Origin: Apostichopus japonicus
Taxonomy: Eukaryota > Echinodermata > Holothuroidea > Aspidochirotida > Stichopodidae
Reading direction: 5' to 3'
Length of the DNA stretch: 64,000 bases
Assembly (NCBI RefSeq): GCF_037975245.1
Contig: NC_092578.1
Location: 13,066,321 to 13,130,320 of the forward strand
The position numbers were made by a program, and so were the translations under genes. Position 1 is the first letter of the stretch; every line of letters begins with the position of its first letter. The notes beneath the pieces are model-generated. The model searched no databases. It was not told the origin of the DNA and was given only the letters and a program-made list of their open reading frames with translations. Below are positions 39,101 to 49,900 of the stretch, in pieces.

Positions 39101-41992
39101 TTAAAAAAAAGACATTTTCATGATGGGATATTCACAATGTTGAAGATTTTCAAGTTGTTTATCTTTCGTCCTGAACAGATCCTTGCGCAGACATCCAGTG
39201 TGGTGTACCCATCTGTCCTGAGGGGTTCACGCTACAGGACGTCCCACTCCCCGGTGAATGCTGTATAGGCTGTGTTGATGTCTGTGAAGGTATCCAGTGC
39301 GATCCACCAGTTTGTGGTACTGGTGAAACTTCAGTTGTTCTTGAAGGAGAATGCTGTCCTGTATGTGAATTGCAAAGTAAGTTATAAAGTTCGCCATGCA
39401 GTCTTCCCCTGTATTTCATGTGTAAATTCACTATTTCTGATTGATAACTGTTGGCTACACTATACCATTGGTTAGGTCTTTCCAATCAACAACCATTTTG
39501 TCGAGTGTGCGCTTGAAATAGCATGTTCGACCCATTATGGTCCATTTCCTGGAGTTAACTGCACTTACCAAAATGTTAGTCAAAATGGTCATGTTTGAAA
39601 TCGGGGTTTTAGTGGCCCATTTGTAAGTGTCATCATTAACTGATGATTTTGAGTGTCATCCTATGGTGATCTGTTGATTATACGAAGTTTTAGAGAAAGT
39701 GTTTTTGATGAGAGCTGATTTATACAAAACTAGATGAACACTTTAAAGTACATTAAGTCCTGCACCGAGATGCCAACGTCATCATCCCTTGAGCCTTAAT
39801 GGAGCATTTCAGAGGTTTAATTAGCTAATAGGCTAATTAGCATATATTTTAATGGTGAATATCTTGTAGTAAATCAGAAAAGTTGTAGAAATTAAGTAAC
39901 ACTCTAAATCTTTCATTTTTCTTTGACTGAGACACACGTCCCGAGAATAAAATCAGTGCCCTGAAATCCCCGTTTGTTAATTACATTTAATTTCATACAT
40001 AACATTGTTGCGAAAATCCACCCGCACAGTCGATAAATGAAGAACTTGCCATGCAGTATCCCATCTTCGGTTGGTGTTTATATTCATCTGTTTCAAGATT
40101 GATATAATTTACAAACTAAGCTAGCATATGAGCGCCTCATTTACAATGGCCCCTGTGTACACCGCTTTTAAGTGCACGATACTGCTTCTCACCTTGATTT
40201 CACGAAATCGGAAGTAATGGCATGGCATTGGTGATTTTTGACCTTCTGTTCAAAGTGCGTTTCTCATTATGTTGTAGTTTTCAGCGATTGCAGTGAAGCC
40301 ATGACCGGAGGTATGACGGTGAGTGGAGTCTACAGGCTGCAACCAAACGGTATTGCTAACCCATTCGATGCTTTTTGTGACATGGAAACGGATGGAGGCA
40401 AATGGACCGTGAGTACGATGATTTATACATCCAATATAACTGAATGAGTTGATCGTATATGGTTTTAGGTAACATTAATGCTCAAATGCTATGACAGAGG
40501 ACCATGTAGGTACCACCAAGCAACAGGTGTTATTTGCGTCAGTAAATGGCGAAATTAAAAGTGTGGTTAATTAGGACACGAAGGTATTATAACCACAATA
40601 TATATCTTACTTTTACTGGTAAAAATTGTCTACCAAAACTGTTTGTGCAATTACAGGGAAGAGCAAACACAAGCATCCTTTATCTTCACCCACCAAACTT
40701 AAAGATAATCATATTCTGTTCATGAGATCTAAAGAAGAATATTTCTGCGCACACAAGATCGAAAATATTGAACAGGCTTGAATATGACATTATCACGCTC
40801 TGTCTCAATCATAGGTGTTCAATGCTGCACGTTCGGCCATTCAACTCGAACCCCCCCCCCCCCCCCGCCCGCATAAGTTGCAGTTTGTCGTCAATATGTG
40901 CACACGTGACTGATGGCACGAATAATTGTTTCATATGTCGTTCCTTGTTAATGGCAGGTTATGCTGCGTAGAACCAACTCCACCGTCAGCTTCCTCCGTG
41001 GTTACGATGAATATGTTGAGGGATTCGGTGATATCAACGATGCCTTCTGGATTGGTTTGGATAAACTTTACTCGTTGAACAAACAAGGGAACACTGAGAT
41101 GGTGGTCGTGATGACGGATCAGCGAGACACTACTGGAGCAGTTAAATACAGGAACTTTAGGATCGGAGCAGCTGCAGCTAAATACCCTCTAGAAGTAATC
41201 GCAGGCTTCACTGAACCTGTAACTGGATACACTGCTACTCCTGGTAAGTAGGAGTAACACAAGGAGCTTCCACTAGCAGCTCCCTCAGCATATCATTGTT
41301 GAACTCTACAGCGTTTTAGGTAGGCAAATAACTTAGGCTTGATGTATTGTATTAACCACAGATACGGGGAAATATCTGCACAAACGAATTTGTATCAATG
41401 GATCTAACCACTCATTAACCAAAACTGTTACTGTGGATCGACACACCATCTGAATAACGGGATGGACCTGCTGAATAGCTGAAGTTGATTTATATAATTG
41501 CATCTTGGTTTAGACGAAGGAAATTGCATTTATTCTCTGCGACATCAATTATTACAATGCTCACGGTACGGGTTGGACAAAAACGTTTGGCGTTCGCTGT
41601 TCGACATAACAAATTTAACAACTAATCGCGGAACGTCAGTGGCTATGAATTGTTAACGTAGAGTTTCCATAAGGCGTCACAATCGAAATGAGCTTTTCGA
41701 TATCAAGTTTCTTTATTTCGTTTTTGTCTTTTCAGGCAACGGCCTCTTTTACAACAAAGGAGCCGCTTTCTCTGCCCCTGACCAGGACAATGACCGTTCC
41801 ACTCGTGACTGCGCCAATGAACTGTATGGCGCCTGGTGGTTTAAAGGAGGTATGTGCACCAGAGCTAACCCCTTGGGAGAATATTTGATGCAGGATGATC
41901 GTAGGTACGAAAGAGGTGTCTTTTGGGCTCCATTCCGAGGCAAGCAACATTCTCTCAAATTCCTGGAGATGAAAGTACGCAACCCATCATAA
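30188..41992 (+). CDS. FREP-A: secreted FN3-Kazal-VWC-fibrinogen-domain protein, complete, 8 exons
   Basis: Exons: 30188-30232, 35616-35739, 37318-37578, 38197-38334, 39179-39376, 40278-40408, 40958-41243, 41736-41992. Phases join perfectly to 479 codons plus TAA. Domains: signal peptide (MKFLLLCIAVVAGVQ, cut probably near residue 19); N22-C-T glycosylation sequon with a lone Cys23; Leu/Ala-rich heptads about 25-52, a likely oligomerising coil; FN3 57-143; Kazal 144-189 with six Cys; two VWC-like units 190-255; FReD 259-479 of normal length. Known of the family: FReD proteins (ficolins, tachylectins, tenascin tails, invertebrate FREPs) bind acetylated sugars or matrix, usually as oligomers. 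I infer a secreted oligomeric lectin-like or matrix protein. All domain exons before the FReD are phase 1-1. Exon 6 uses the acceptor TTGTAG at 40,277, because the later TTTTCAG would break frame. I know of no named orthologue with this domain order. Confidence 0.88.
31214..31523. repeat. TACATGATCAC tandem array
   Basis: About 25 copies of an 11-bp unit TACATGATCAC with 10-14 bp variants (TACATGATCC, TACATGATTCC). The unit contains the palindrome TGATCA and a near-palindrome CATGATCATG across junctions. It sits in FREP-A intron 1. Confidence 0.95.
34951..35040. repeat. 45-bp direct duplication
   Basis: CAAATATTCCCTCTGGCCTC starts at 34,951 and again at 34,996, one base apart in the following stretch. 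A simple tandem duplication in FREP-A intron 1. Confidence 0.85.
35616..35739 (+). CDS. FREP-A exon 2: mature N-terminus and short coiled coil
   Basis: The exon follows CTTACAG and ends at CCCAG|GTAAGG. It encodes YSSAITNCTVSEAALAEL and then further hydrophobic heptads (LAELKALVAELSSLVETII). The leucine/alanine spacing fits a three- to four-heptad coil. The single cysteine inside the NCT sequon precedes the coil and could form an interchain disulfide, as in ficolin and angiopoietin stalks. Intron 1 before it is 5.4 kb. Oligomer state cannot be read from the sequence. Confidence 0.85.
36329..36487 (+). repeat. Dispersed repeat with two DR1 motifs in FREP-A intron 2
   Basis: AGGTCAAAGGTCA occurs at 36329-36341 and 36475-36487 within a repeat whose other landmarks are TTGTAAACACGATATC and GTATGTGTGGCTTC-like text. 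The 13-mer is a perfect direct repeat of the nuclear-receptor half site with one base spacer (DR1). Related copies lie at 43.7-45.4 kb and 60.1 kb. Confidence 0.75.
37318..37578 (+). CDS. FREP-A exon 3: fibronectin type III domain
   Basis: One complete FN3 module in a single phase 1-1 exon of 87 codons. Marker residues are the B-strand Trp in VVTLTWTAPEG, the Tyr in IGYTAELIADG, and the E-F region EIKPGVTYTIKITPIKGDGPG with its conserved Leu/Val-Tyr pattern. No RGD cell-binding motif is present. FN3 next to a fibrinogen domain recalls tenascins, but tenascins lack the Kazal and VWC units seen here. Confidence 0.88.
38197..38334 (+). CDS. FREP-A exon 4: Kazal-type inhibitor domain
   Basis: A 46-codon phase 1-1 exon with the Kazal signature DPVCGTDGVTYSNEC and six cysteines in the right spacing (CPTFC ... 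VCG ... NEC ... ALC ... GTC). The residues after Cys2 (TFEYDPV), where the reactive-site loop of Kazal inhibitors lies, place a Thr-Phe at the usual P1/P1' region. If active it could restrain a serine protease, but many Kazal modules in matrix proteins (follistatin-like) are structural. Confidence 0.9.
38560..38910 (+). repeat. Dispersed repeat in FREP-A intron 4
   Basis: From TTCCTTGCCCGAAGGAATCT through GTGTGTTTGTGACACCC and AAACACGAT, then ACTCCGCAACCGAAAGTCAG and ATATTATGCATATTTATTAG. The reverse complement of the whole occurs at 44,480-45,120. Reduced pieces with the CA-rich arm and the GAATCTATG end occur at 16,240 and 59,030. Confidence 0.75.
38925..39110 (+). mobile_element. U2-snRNA-headed SINE, copy 1, head inverted
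   Basis: Body 38956-39110 reads CTGTTCCCTTTCGAGGGAAT ... CCCGATGCAAGGGGACTGGG ... GCCCAGGCTCTTTCCTGGGC hairpin ... TTTTCCTTAAAAAAAA. The 31 nt before it, 38925-38955, are the U2 snRNA 5' end in reverse orientation (minus strand ATCGCCTCTCGGCTTTTTGG). Compare copy 2 at 44288-44432, where head and body are in the same direction. Confidence 0.8.
39179..39376 (+). CDS. FREP-A exon 5: two VWC-like cysteine-rich units
   Basis: A 66-codon phase 1-1 exon encoding two units of the form PC-x4-C-x4-C-x2-G-...-CC-x2-C: DPCADIQCGVPICPEGFTL...GECCIGC and DVCEGIQCDPPVCGTGETS...GECCPVC. The second lacks the Pro before its first Cys. These are the same kind of unit as the long array in FREP-B, so the two genes share a module source. 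The match is to short VWC/chordin-like repeats; the exact Pfam assignment is uncertain. A U2-headed SINE ends 68 nt before this exon. Confidence 0.82.
40278..41992 (+). CDS. FREP-A exons 6-8: fibrinogen-related domain
   Basis: Three exons (40278-40408, 40958-41243, 41736-41992) make a full FReD from DCSEAMTGGMTVSGVYRLQP, through AFCDMETDGGKWT, FLRGYDEYVEGFGDINDAFWIGLDKL, to FLEMKVRNPS. The calcium loop is kept (D410-Q-D-N-D414), as is the last disulfide pair (C420, C435). The usual WWYxSCHxSNLNGxY block is changed: it reads WWFKGGMCTRANPLGEY, losing the Asn-Leu-Asn-Gly turn and shifting the Cys, so ligand preference probably differs from canonical acetyl-binding FREPs. Also missing is the usual Cys-rich 'GxNW' stretch, where VFWAPFRG stands. 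Confidence 0.9.
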
Positions 41993-43659
41993 TTGAGGTC
42001 GTGGGCACTGTAGACTGTTCGTTTATTTTATAATACCATCCTTTTAAACAGTAAAACCTAAAAAGAGTTGCCATGACTTGTTGGGCAGACTACATCACGG
42101 AAAATCAGAAAAGGAACTCATTAGATAGCTTAAGCTAGAAAGCTCTGTAGTGCAGGATTTTTTTTTTTTTTTATCTTTAAGAAAAACTTTGTAGTACACA
42201 GTCATTTTGAATTACGTATGAAAAAGATGGGTACGCAAATTATACCTTGTTGTTCTTGTTTTGGTTCATTTGTTTTCCCCTTAATGACCCCTCCAAATTA
42301 CCCCAACAAAGGTGTAAGCCCTCTTCCTTGACCAACCTTTCAAGATCACCAAAAGCTTAACTTAAAATTCGAAAAATATCAACGTCTCTTAAACTGTATG
42401 TCCCATTGAGTTCATACTGGGTATGGTGATGTAACTACATAGTAAGTACAAGATCTTTGCAACAACAATTTTACAGTACTTCAATTCAACATCAACATTC
42501 AAATCAACATTCAAATCAACAAATCAACATTCATGAGTTGATGGGACTTAATGGGAAATTGTCATTAACAGCTTGTATAAACACAGCTTGTACACCTCAA
42601 CAAACATGAGTTGATTAAATGTCAGTTTTGGTAGGTAGATGACCTTTCCACAAGTAGATGTGCCCCTTTGTTTTTAGTTCCCATCTCATGAATATTAATA
42701 AGTAGTCAAGTGCTAACCATTACATTCTTCAAATGTCAATATCCCTCATGATCTGTGTCTGATCTAGTTAATACTTGGTAAGGTGATGTAACTATATAGT
42801 AAGTACATTTTATTTTCAACATCAGTTTTTACCTCATTAATATTCATGACGGGTGGGGCTTTATGGGAAATTGTCAAAAATAGCTTGTAAACATGATATC
42901 TCGGCAACCACAAGTAAAACAATGTGATGAGTAGATAGTTTTTGGTTCCCATGTCGTGAATATGAATAAATGGCCAAGGCTTACTGTGAAATGTAGTTAT
43001 CAAATTGCAAGAATGGCTTTAAAACACAAGAAAAAGAACTAAATGTTCCATTTGGTTGTTATCCTTGACACATTTGTTTTGTCAAACTACATTCTTAAAC
43101 ATCATCACCTGTAGACATATGTGTGAGTGCATATCATGAATATTAATCAGATAACGTATATACATGCTTATGAGATCATAAAATTTGATATCATTAATAT
43201 TCATGAATGTATCTGTTTTTAACTGCCAGTCCGGACAATTTCCTAATGATAATACCTCTCTGAACTGTCCGCCCATATGCTTCAAAGCACTCGTGCTGAC
43301 AGTACCAACAGTTCCTTACCTTGATCTGATAGAGACTGATATTCATACTGCTCATACTGACCTACAGAAAGGAGGGCTCTGAAGCGGGACATGACAGTAC
43401 AGAAAAAATTGTCTTAACTGGGTGGTTTTTATACGATGTCACTAAATAGACTTTGTCAACATGACAACTGATTCCTGGTACCTTCCTATATGTTGCCGCA
43501 TTAGTAATCCCTCTTCATTTTGGTGTGCACAAGTTCATAAATATAAACATGTATGGCTCACCTCACTATGAATATGTTTGAGCATCGGAACCACTAAACA
43601 TTTCCTATTTGGTTTCGATGATAATCGTAACCTATGCATTCATGATGGTGTCAGTGCGT

Positions 43660-44180
43660 TTGTGACTCCCAGCTTGTAAACACGATATCTCAAGAAGGGA
43701 AGGCCAGACAAATTCATATTTAGTGTGTAGAAGTACCACATTAAGTACAAGAAGCCTATTGTTTTTTGGGTAGGTCATTTGGGGTCAAAAAGTGAAAACC
43801 TTGTAAACACGATATCTCAAGAAGGGAAGGTCAGACCAGTTACATATTTCATGTGTAGAAGTACCACATTGATTACAAGAAGCCATTGTTTTTGGTGTAG
43901 GTCTAAGGTTATTTGGGGTCACCAGGGGTCAAATTGTGAAAATCTTGAAAACACGATATCTCAATACTGACAGCTTGGGAGGACCCCATAATTAGTGTGT
44001 AGAAGTACCACATTCAGTAAAATAAGCCTATTGTTTTTTGGTGGAGGTCAATGGTCATTTGGGGTCACCAGGGGACAAATAGTGAAAATCTTGTAAACAC
44101 GATATCTCAAAATTGGAAGCACGGGCAGACATCACATTTAGTGTGTAAAAGTACCACATTGAGTACAACCAGAAAGCCAA
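43660..44180 (+). repeat. Four-copy ~145-bp tandem of the GATATC-core repeat
   Basis: Each copy reads AAACACGATATCTCAA ... AGTGTGTAGAAGTACCACAT ... AAGCC(TA)TTGTTTTTGG ... GGTCATTTGGGGTCACCAGG. One copy has AGGTCAATGGTCA (44045-44057), a one-base variant of DR1. Confidence 0.8.
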
Positions 44181-44287
44181 TGGGCATCTTGTGATTCCTT
44201 GCCAATTGAGATTATAATCCCAAGCTTTCATCATTGTTGATTAAATTGATCAGCAAGGTTCTCTCACTGACTGTGGACCTACCTACT

Positions 44288-44432
44288 TTTTTTAAGGAAA
44301 AGTCGCCCAGGAAAGAACCTGGGCACGAAACCAAACGACTGATCCGCTCTCAACCCCAGTCCCCTTGCATCGGGACTGTGACTGTGTGATCATCACATAT
44401 ACTACACATGATCTTAGCCTAAAGGCCGAGAA
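44288..44432 (-). mobile_element. U2-snRNA-headed SINE, copy 2, with 15-bp target duplication
   Basis: Minus strand: TTCTCGGCCTTTAGGCTAAG then ATCATGTGTAGTAT, the first ~40 nt of U2 snRNA from its sixth base; then a non-U2 body with the CCCAGG..CCTGGG hairpin and a poly-A tail. Flanks GTGGACCTACCTACT at 44273-44287 and 44433-44447 are identical, so the copy was retrotransposed. Confidence 0.85.
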
Positions 44433-45129
44433 GTGGACCTACCTACTAAATATGTTAACTTACCATGTTAACAATTTTTAGCAAAATCAACTCAAGCCCT
44501 GCCCCCTAATAAATGTGCATAATATCACATTGAACATACATTATCATGTACCAGCTATCTACCAACACCTTCACGCAAAGTATGAATCAATTCTGAAAAT
44601 GTTTACAGTTGTCCCTCTGACCTCATTCATATTCTTGAGATGAGCACCAAATCAATAGGGTTCATCTACTCACTAAGGCGCATATATGTACCAAGTATGA
44701 CTTCAATCCAACTTGTCGTTGTTCAGTTGCCGTGTTTAAAGCTATTTTAGTGAAAACCAACTTAAGCCCCGCCCCCTAATAATATGCATAATATTAACTT
44801 AACATATATCACCATGTACCCACTATCTACCAACACATTAATACCAAGTATGAATAGATTCTGACTTTCGGTTGCGGAGTTATTAGCATTTGGAGATTTT
44901 AACGTTTGACCCTGTGACCTCATTATTATTCATGAGATGAGCACCAAAATCAATAGGGTTCTTCTACTCAGTAGGCCTATGGCGCATCTATATACCAAGT
45001 ATGACTTCAATCCAACCTGCCATTGTTGAGTAATTGTGTTTACAAGCCAAGGGCGTCACATACACACACACACACGCAATCACCATCGCATAGATTCCTT
45101 GATCCTTCGGGCAGGGAATCAAAAAGTCT

Positions 45130-45480
45130 TGTTTTTGATGGAGGTCAAAGGTCATTTTCGGTCACCAGGGGTCAAAATGTGCAAACCTCTTAAACATGAT
45201 ATCTCATGAAGGGGTATCATGGGCAGACCTCATATTTAGTGTACAAGGACCACATTGTGTAAAAGAAGCATATTGTTTTTGGTGGAGGGCAAAGGTCATG
45301 TGGGGTCACCAGGGGTCAAATTTTGAAAACATTGTAAACACGATATCTCAATACTGGAAGCTTGGGCCCACCTCTAATTTAGTGTGAAGAAGAACCATAT
45401 TGAGTTAAAGAAGCCTAATGTGTTTGGTCAAAGGTCAGTTGGAGTCATCAGAGGTCAAATCGTGAAACCCTTGTAAACAT
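45130..45480 (+). repeat. Further GATATC-core repeats with DR1
   Basis: Perfect AGGTCAAAGGTCA at 45142-45154 and a variant AGGGCAAAGGTCA at 45286-45298, each followed by GGGGTCACCAGGGGTCAAA-like text. Confidence 0.75.
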
Positions 45481-46907
45481 GTACACCCTCACTATACATT
45501 ATGTCAGATTCATGAAGAAAACTGCTCATGTTACATCATCGAAACCACAATGCATTTTAGCATTCTGGTTCTGTTTGGTGCCATGACCCCTTCCTTAATT
45601 TTCAAATCCTTGCCGAGGGGTGTGATGGCAGAAACAATGGTATTTTTTTGTTGATGCTTCTGTTTCATCCAATAACTGGTGGAATAACTTTACCACCATC
45701 AATAAATGTGCATTCTCTCTTAATCTGGATCGTTTTGGACTGAAGGTGGAAAAGATGATTAATAAACACAGGGATGAGCCCGGGGTAAAAAAAAATCACG
45801 GAACTTTGCAAAAATTGCGGTATAGGCTCCCATTTGCGTATGCTACAGTGTGTTAGGATAATAGTTTTTGTCCCCGAGGTAGAAAGGAAAAAAACGGATA
45901 TTCAGCGAATTCGCGGAAAATGCTCATGCCTGTAACAGAACCGCTTCATAATGGTTTGTAAAGCAGAGAGTGATGCTAGATGAGGGATTTTTGCCATGCC
46001 TAGCGTCAAAGGTATCATATTAGAACTGACTATGATACTTCTTGGTCAGCATGTTACTTCATAACTCTGAAGCTATTAATCTCCTCGTCTCTAGGCCCTG
46101 AAATACTTGAAAACTTGAATTATTGTGACCTGAAATGATATATAGTTTACTGCACTAAATGGCATGATTCTGTTTGGCTTTAGTCCTTACTGTAAGTACA
46201 AGATCTTCGGAGCAGCCAGAATGCAACTGACGGGCAGGGACGTTAAAGTGAAAAAATATTCATGACAAGGCAGTGAAGAAAAAAATAATGTTAAGTCTGT
46301 TATCATTTTGCTGCGCCCTCCAGACTACACTTCTAAATAAAGGCCATTGGTCAATCTCAATAAGTTGCCCCAAAACAGCATTTCATTTTCTTGCCAGAAA
46401 ATTTCCTCTCTGGGATGGGATTTGGTTCTCTATAAGGCCTTTAAATAATTTAAATGAGGGAATTTAACCACTCAGTAAAACATAGATTCAATATTACAAA
46501 TTCTTCAAAATGGGAGGGGTAGGGGGTGGGCTAAAACCCTTACAACCTTGTGGGTTGATCTATGGAGGATTCTGTATTCAAAAAGATGACACAGGCAATA
46601 CAAGAATATTCTAATGGGGTCTGAGTTTATTTTCTTTCATGAATGGTCTCCTGGTTTTTTCATAAACACCTGATTATAAATGGAAAAGGAATGTAACCAC
46701 TCTGGTGGGATTAATGTAACCATGTAAAAAAAACAAATGCATTGCATAGAAAAGCTACTGTTACTGGGGAAACCCATTCCCCCTCTTTAAAACGAGAGAT
46801 GTTAAGAACATTTTTTTTTTGACAAGCATGTGAATGCTGATCCTATGATCACATGTTTAAGTCTACCTATCACAGGATCATGAATTCACTACTAAATTAA
46901 CAGTCGA

Positions 46908-49900
46908 TTACACAGCTCTCTTAATCTTCATCTCGACAAACGGTATGCTCTCGGTGTAACCCCTCCAGAAAGCCCAGATGATCCCATCAGGATGCTTCTT
47001 TGATGGATCGCGGTATCGTCCGTTCAGGTTGGATCGGAAGCAGTTGCGGTACCACCACGCACCTCTGTGGAACTTTGCACAGTTTTTGTTGACACTTAGG
47101 TCGTGATCGGCGTCGCGTGTTGTAAACTGCATACCGGCATGGTAGGAGAGAGAGTCACCTGCAAAGGATTGCAAAATAGTGTAAAGAACAGTGTAAACAG
47201 TGTAACGAACATGAGCCAACATACTGGGGTAGTCTGGAAGAAGAAACATATCTTCTTTTGTTTTGAACAGAATTGGCTCCACATCATTAGGATCCGCATG
47301 TAATAAGTTGCTTAAATTTTTGAAAAAGTACTTTCCTGGTGGTTTGGAATCTTACAAGTCAATCAAGGAAGCATAGAATAATCACACAGTCCAATGTCTC
47401 GGTGAGCAAAAATTCTATGTCTATGACCAATATTTGACTTTCCCTTTTGAATATACTTAAACCTTAGATTGCGAGGACACAAAACCCAACCATTATGTTT
47501 GGCTTATATCACAGATCTTTGTGAAGAACAATTTTTTTCCAAACTGCAATTCAGAAGAATCTTGTTCTGTTTGGGAGATTTCCTCGGTTTAAAGACCATG
47601 GAGACTTTCCGATGAACATAAAATCCCACCACTTTGCATATATGTAATCCTTAACTCACTCCAATTACACTGCTGTAATTAACTTTACCAATTTCCGACG
47701 TTAAATACGTGAAAAATGGGAAGAAAAGTCAGCTTTTTATGAAACCTATTTCAGACATTCCTGAAACATTCCAAAGACATCAGGTGACCAAGTGACGTCA
47801 CTGTTTGTATACCTCACTCACAACAATACTTTTAGTGTGTAAAGTTGTATACTTGAGCTGCCAAAAACATCAACGATATTACTCCTTTTCCCCTGAAATG
47901 CCACAATTCTGTGTTGTTGGAGGTTGCAGTTATACCTCATCCAACAAAAGCATCAGCTTTTTTAGATTTCCGAGTAAAAGAACCGACGTAAAACGCCGCA
48001 GACTTTGGATCAATTTTTTGAGAGTCTACATGCATGACCCTGCCTCTGTGTATATGCTGCAAATGTCTCATTCTGCAAAAATTATATACTGTCGATAGCT
48101 GTGTCGGACCATGGAGCTATTTATAGCTCCATGGTCAGACATAGCTAATGTGAAATTGACCCTTTCAAGTCTCCTCGTAAACAAGCTCTGGACGTCCTTA
48201 CATGTAACATTATATCATGCAATTGACAGTATAATATTTACTGTAAGAGATGACCGTGTATAGACGGTGCCTATAGGGTAGCATTGTCAGTACATGTAGT
48301 GAGTTGGCTCACAGCATGTGTTAATAGTCATGTTAGGATTTCATCGCATTTATCTATTTCCTTTGTTGTATTCCAGTATCGTGAGTTCGTGATACATTGT
48401 GTTATATTGTCCGTTATGTTTATTCCGGCTTCTGCATGGTCCAAGGAGTTGAATAAAAACGGTTCTATGTAGCGATCGGACGTTTTATTTCGTTAGTGAC
48501 TTATTTGTGATTGTGGGATGTAACTGGTCAAGGCCTGTTTCAACTAGACCTAACTCTATGGAATTACACAAAGTCACGGTAGTATTTTGCCCAGGATTGA
48601 ACGAGAAACGTGGATTTGGATATTCACTGCTAAATTTTGTTCTTTTACTTTTTCTGTGTTTTTACTTTTGGATATTAAAACGAGTAAGTTCTATGTTCAG
48701 CTGAAGCTTAGTCATGTATTTGCTAACCTAATCGATTCGGGTCAGCGTCTTCTCGTAGTTGTTCGATTATGTTTAGTGTCTTTTTGGTAATTCGCTGACA
48801 GTAATGTAAGCCATTTTCCCGTCACATATCACGCATGAGGCATCTATTAGGTCTATTCTTCTGTTCAGTTTACGGTATCTTGCGATTAAATTGTATTACG
48901 GAATCGCCAAGTTGCTTGCATGTTCTACAGTATATTGTACTGTATGTAAAAGATGCTTCCATTTGAGTGGAAATTTTGCTAATAAAATAACCAATTTAAC
49001 TAAATTTTCTAAAACTATTTTTTAACCTTCATGTGTTCTTGTTTTAGGCTAACAGCTTTTCAAACGCTCGAAATTGGAAGTCAAATACAGTACAATTGTT
49101 CGCTATCTGTGTATAAACAGTGCCTATATCAGCATTTGATTTTCGCGGTATACAAGCAATGACTTCACACGGTGACCAGAGGCTCCTTTGGGTCAATCTC
49201 TGTTTTCAGACATTTCAGAGGTTCATGTCACGTGACTACCCAAAATGTCCATTTTCGTGGTCGTTTTTTGATGGGTTATAGTAGGTTTTCCAAGATTATT
49301 TTTTACACATGTTGATTATAGGTATGTAAACTCCCAAATTAATGGAAAATCCCCCCCAAAAAAATTGTCCCCATAGTTGGTCTTTAAAGATGTCATTTTG
49401 TAAATCTGTGATATCATATAAATTGCCACCAGCATCTGGAACCTTTAACGTTCTCTTTGTTAACCCTTTGTGTTCAGCATTTGCATTGGACATCTTTCTT
49501 TGACTTTTTTCTAAGAGGTCTTTATCCCATTTTCATTAATTTATATGAAAAAAATACATATGGAGAACTCCATGGAAATCTACTTTACTTTGTTTTACCC
49601 TTTATTTAAGACTATTTGAGATTTGGAGATCCCACGTATACCCTTGATACCAGACAAAAAACTTAAGACTCAAGGTAGATCTATGTTATAGAGTCAGCAG
49701 GTATGGTAGTTGGCTGCATGTCCCAGTCCGGCTCTCTCTCTCTCAAAAAAAAATGAAACATGGCAAAAGAAGTACTACTCACGTGCATTGCCCGAGTAAG
49801 TCCCAAGGGTAAGTCGATAACTGTCGCTTTCGTCACTGATGGCAAACTCGCTGTAGGTAGCATGCTTACTGACGCCTTTCGAGTTGGTCAGGTCGATTCT

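Larger units (their letters stand above)
41993..46900. other. Intergenic, repeat-filled, between convergent FREP genes
   Basis: No coding exon was recognised. The core TTGTAAACACGATATCTCA recurs at about 42.88, 43.67, 43.80, 43.95, 44.09, 45.19 and 45.33 kb (roughly 125-147 bp apart in 43.67-44.17 kb). ATTAATATTCATGA-like palindromes recur at 42.69-43.2 kb. No clear polyadenylation signal close to the FREP-A stop was seen. Confidence 0.7.

Noticed and set aside
48096-48147. microRNA precursor
   Set aside because: Loop is only four bases and the stem is fully palindromic, unlike typical precursors; a MITE remnant is more likely.
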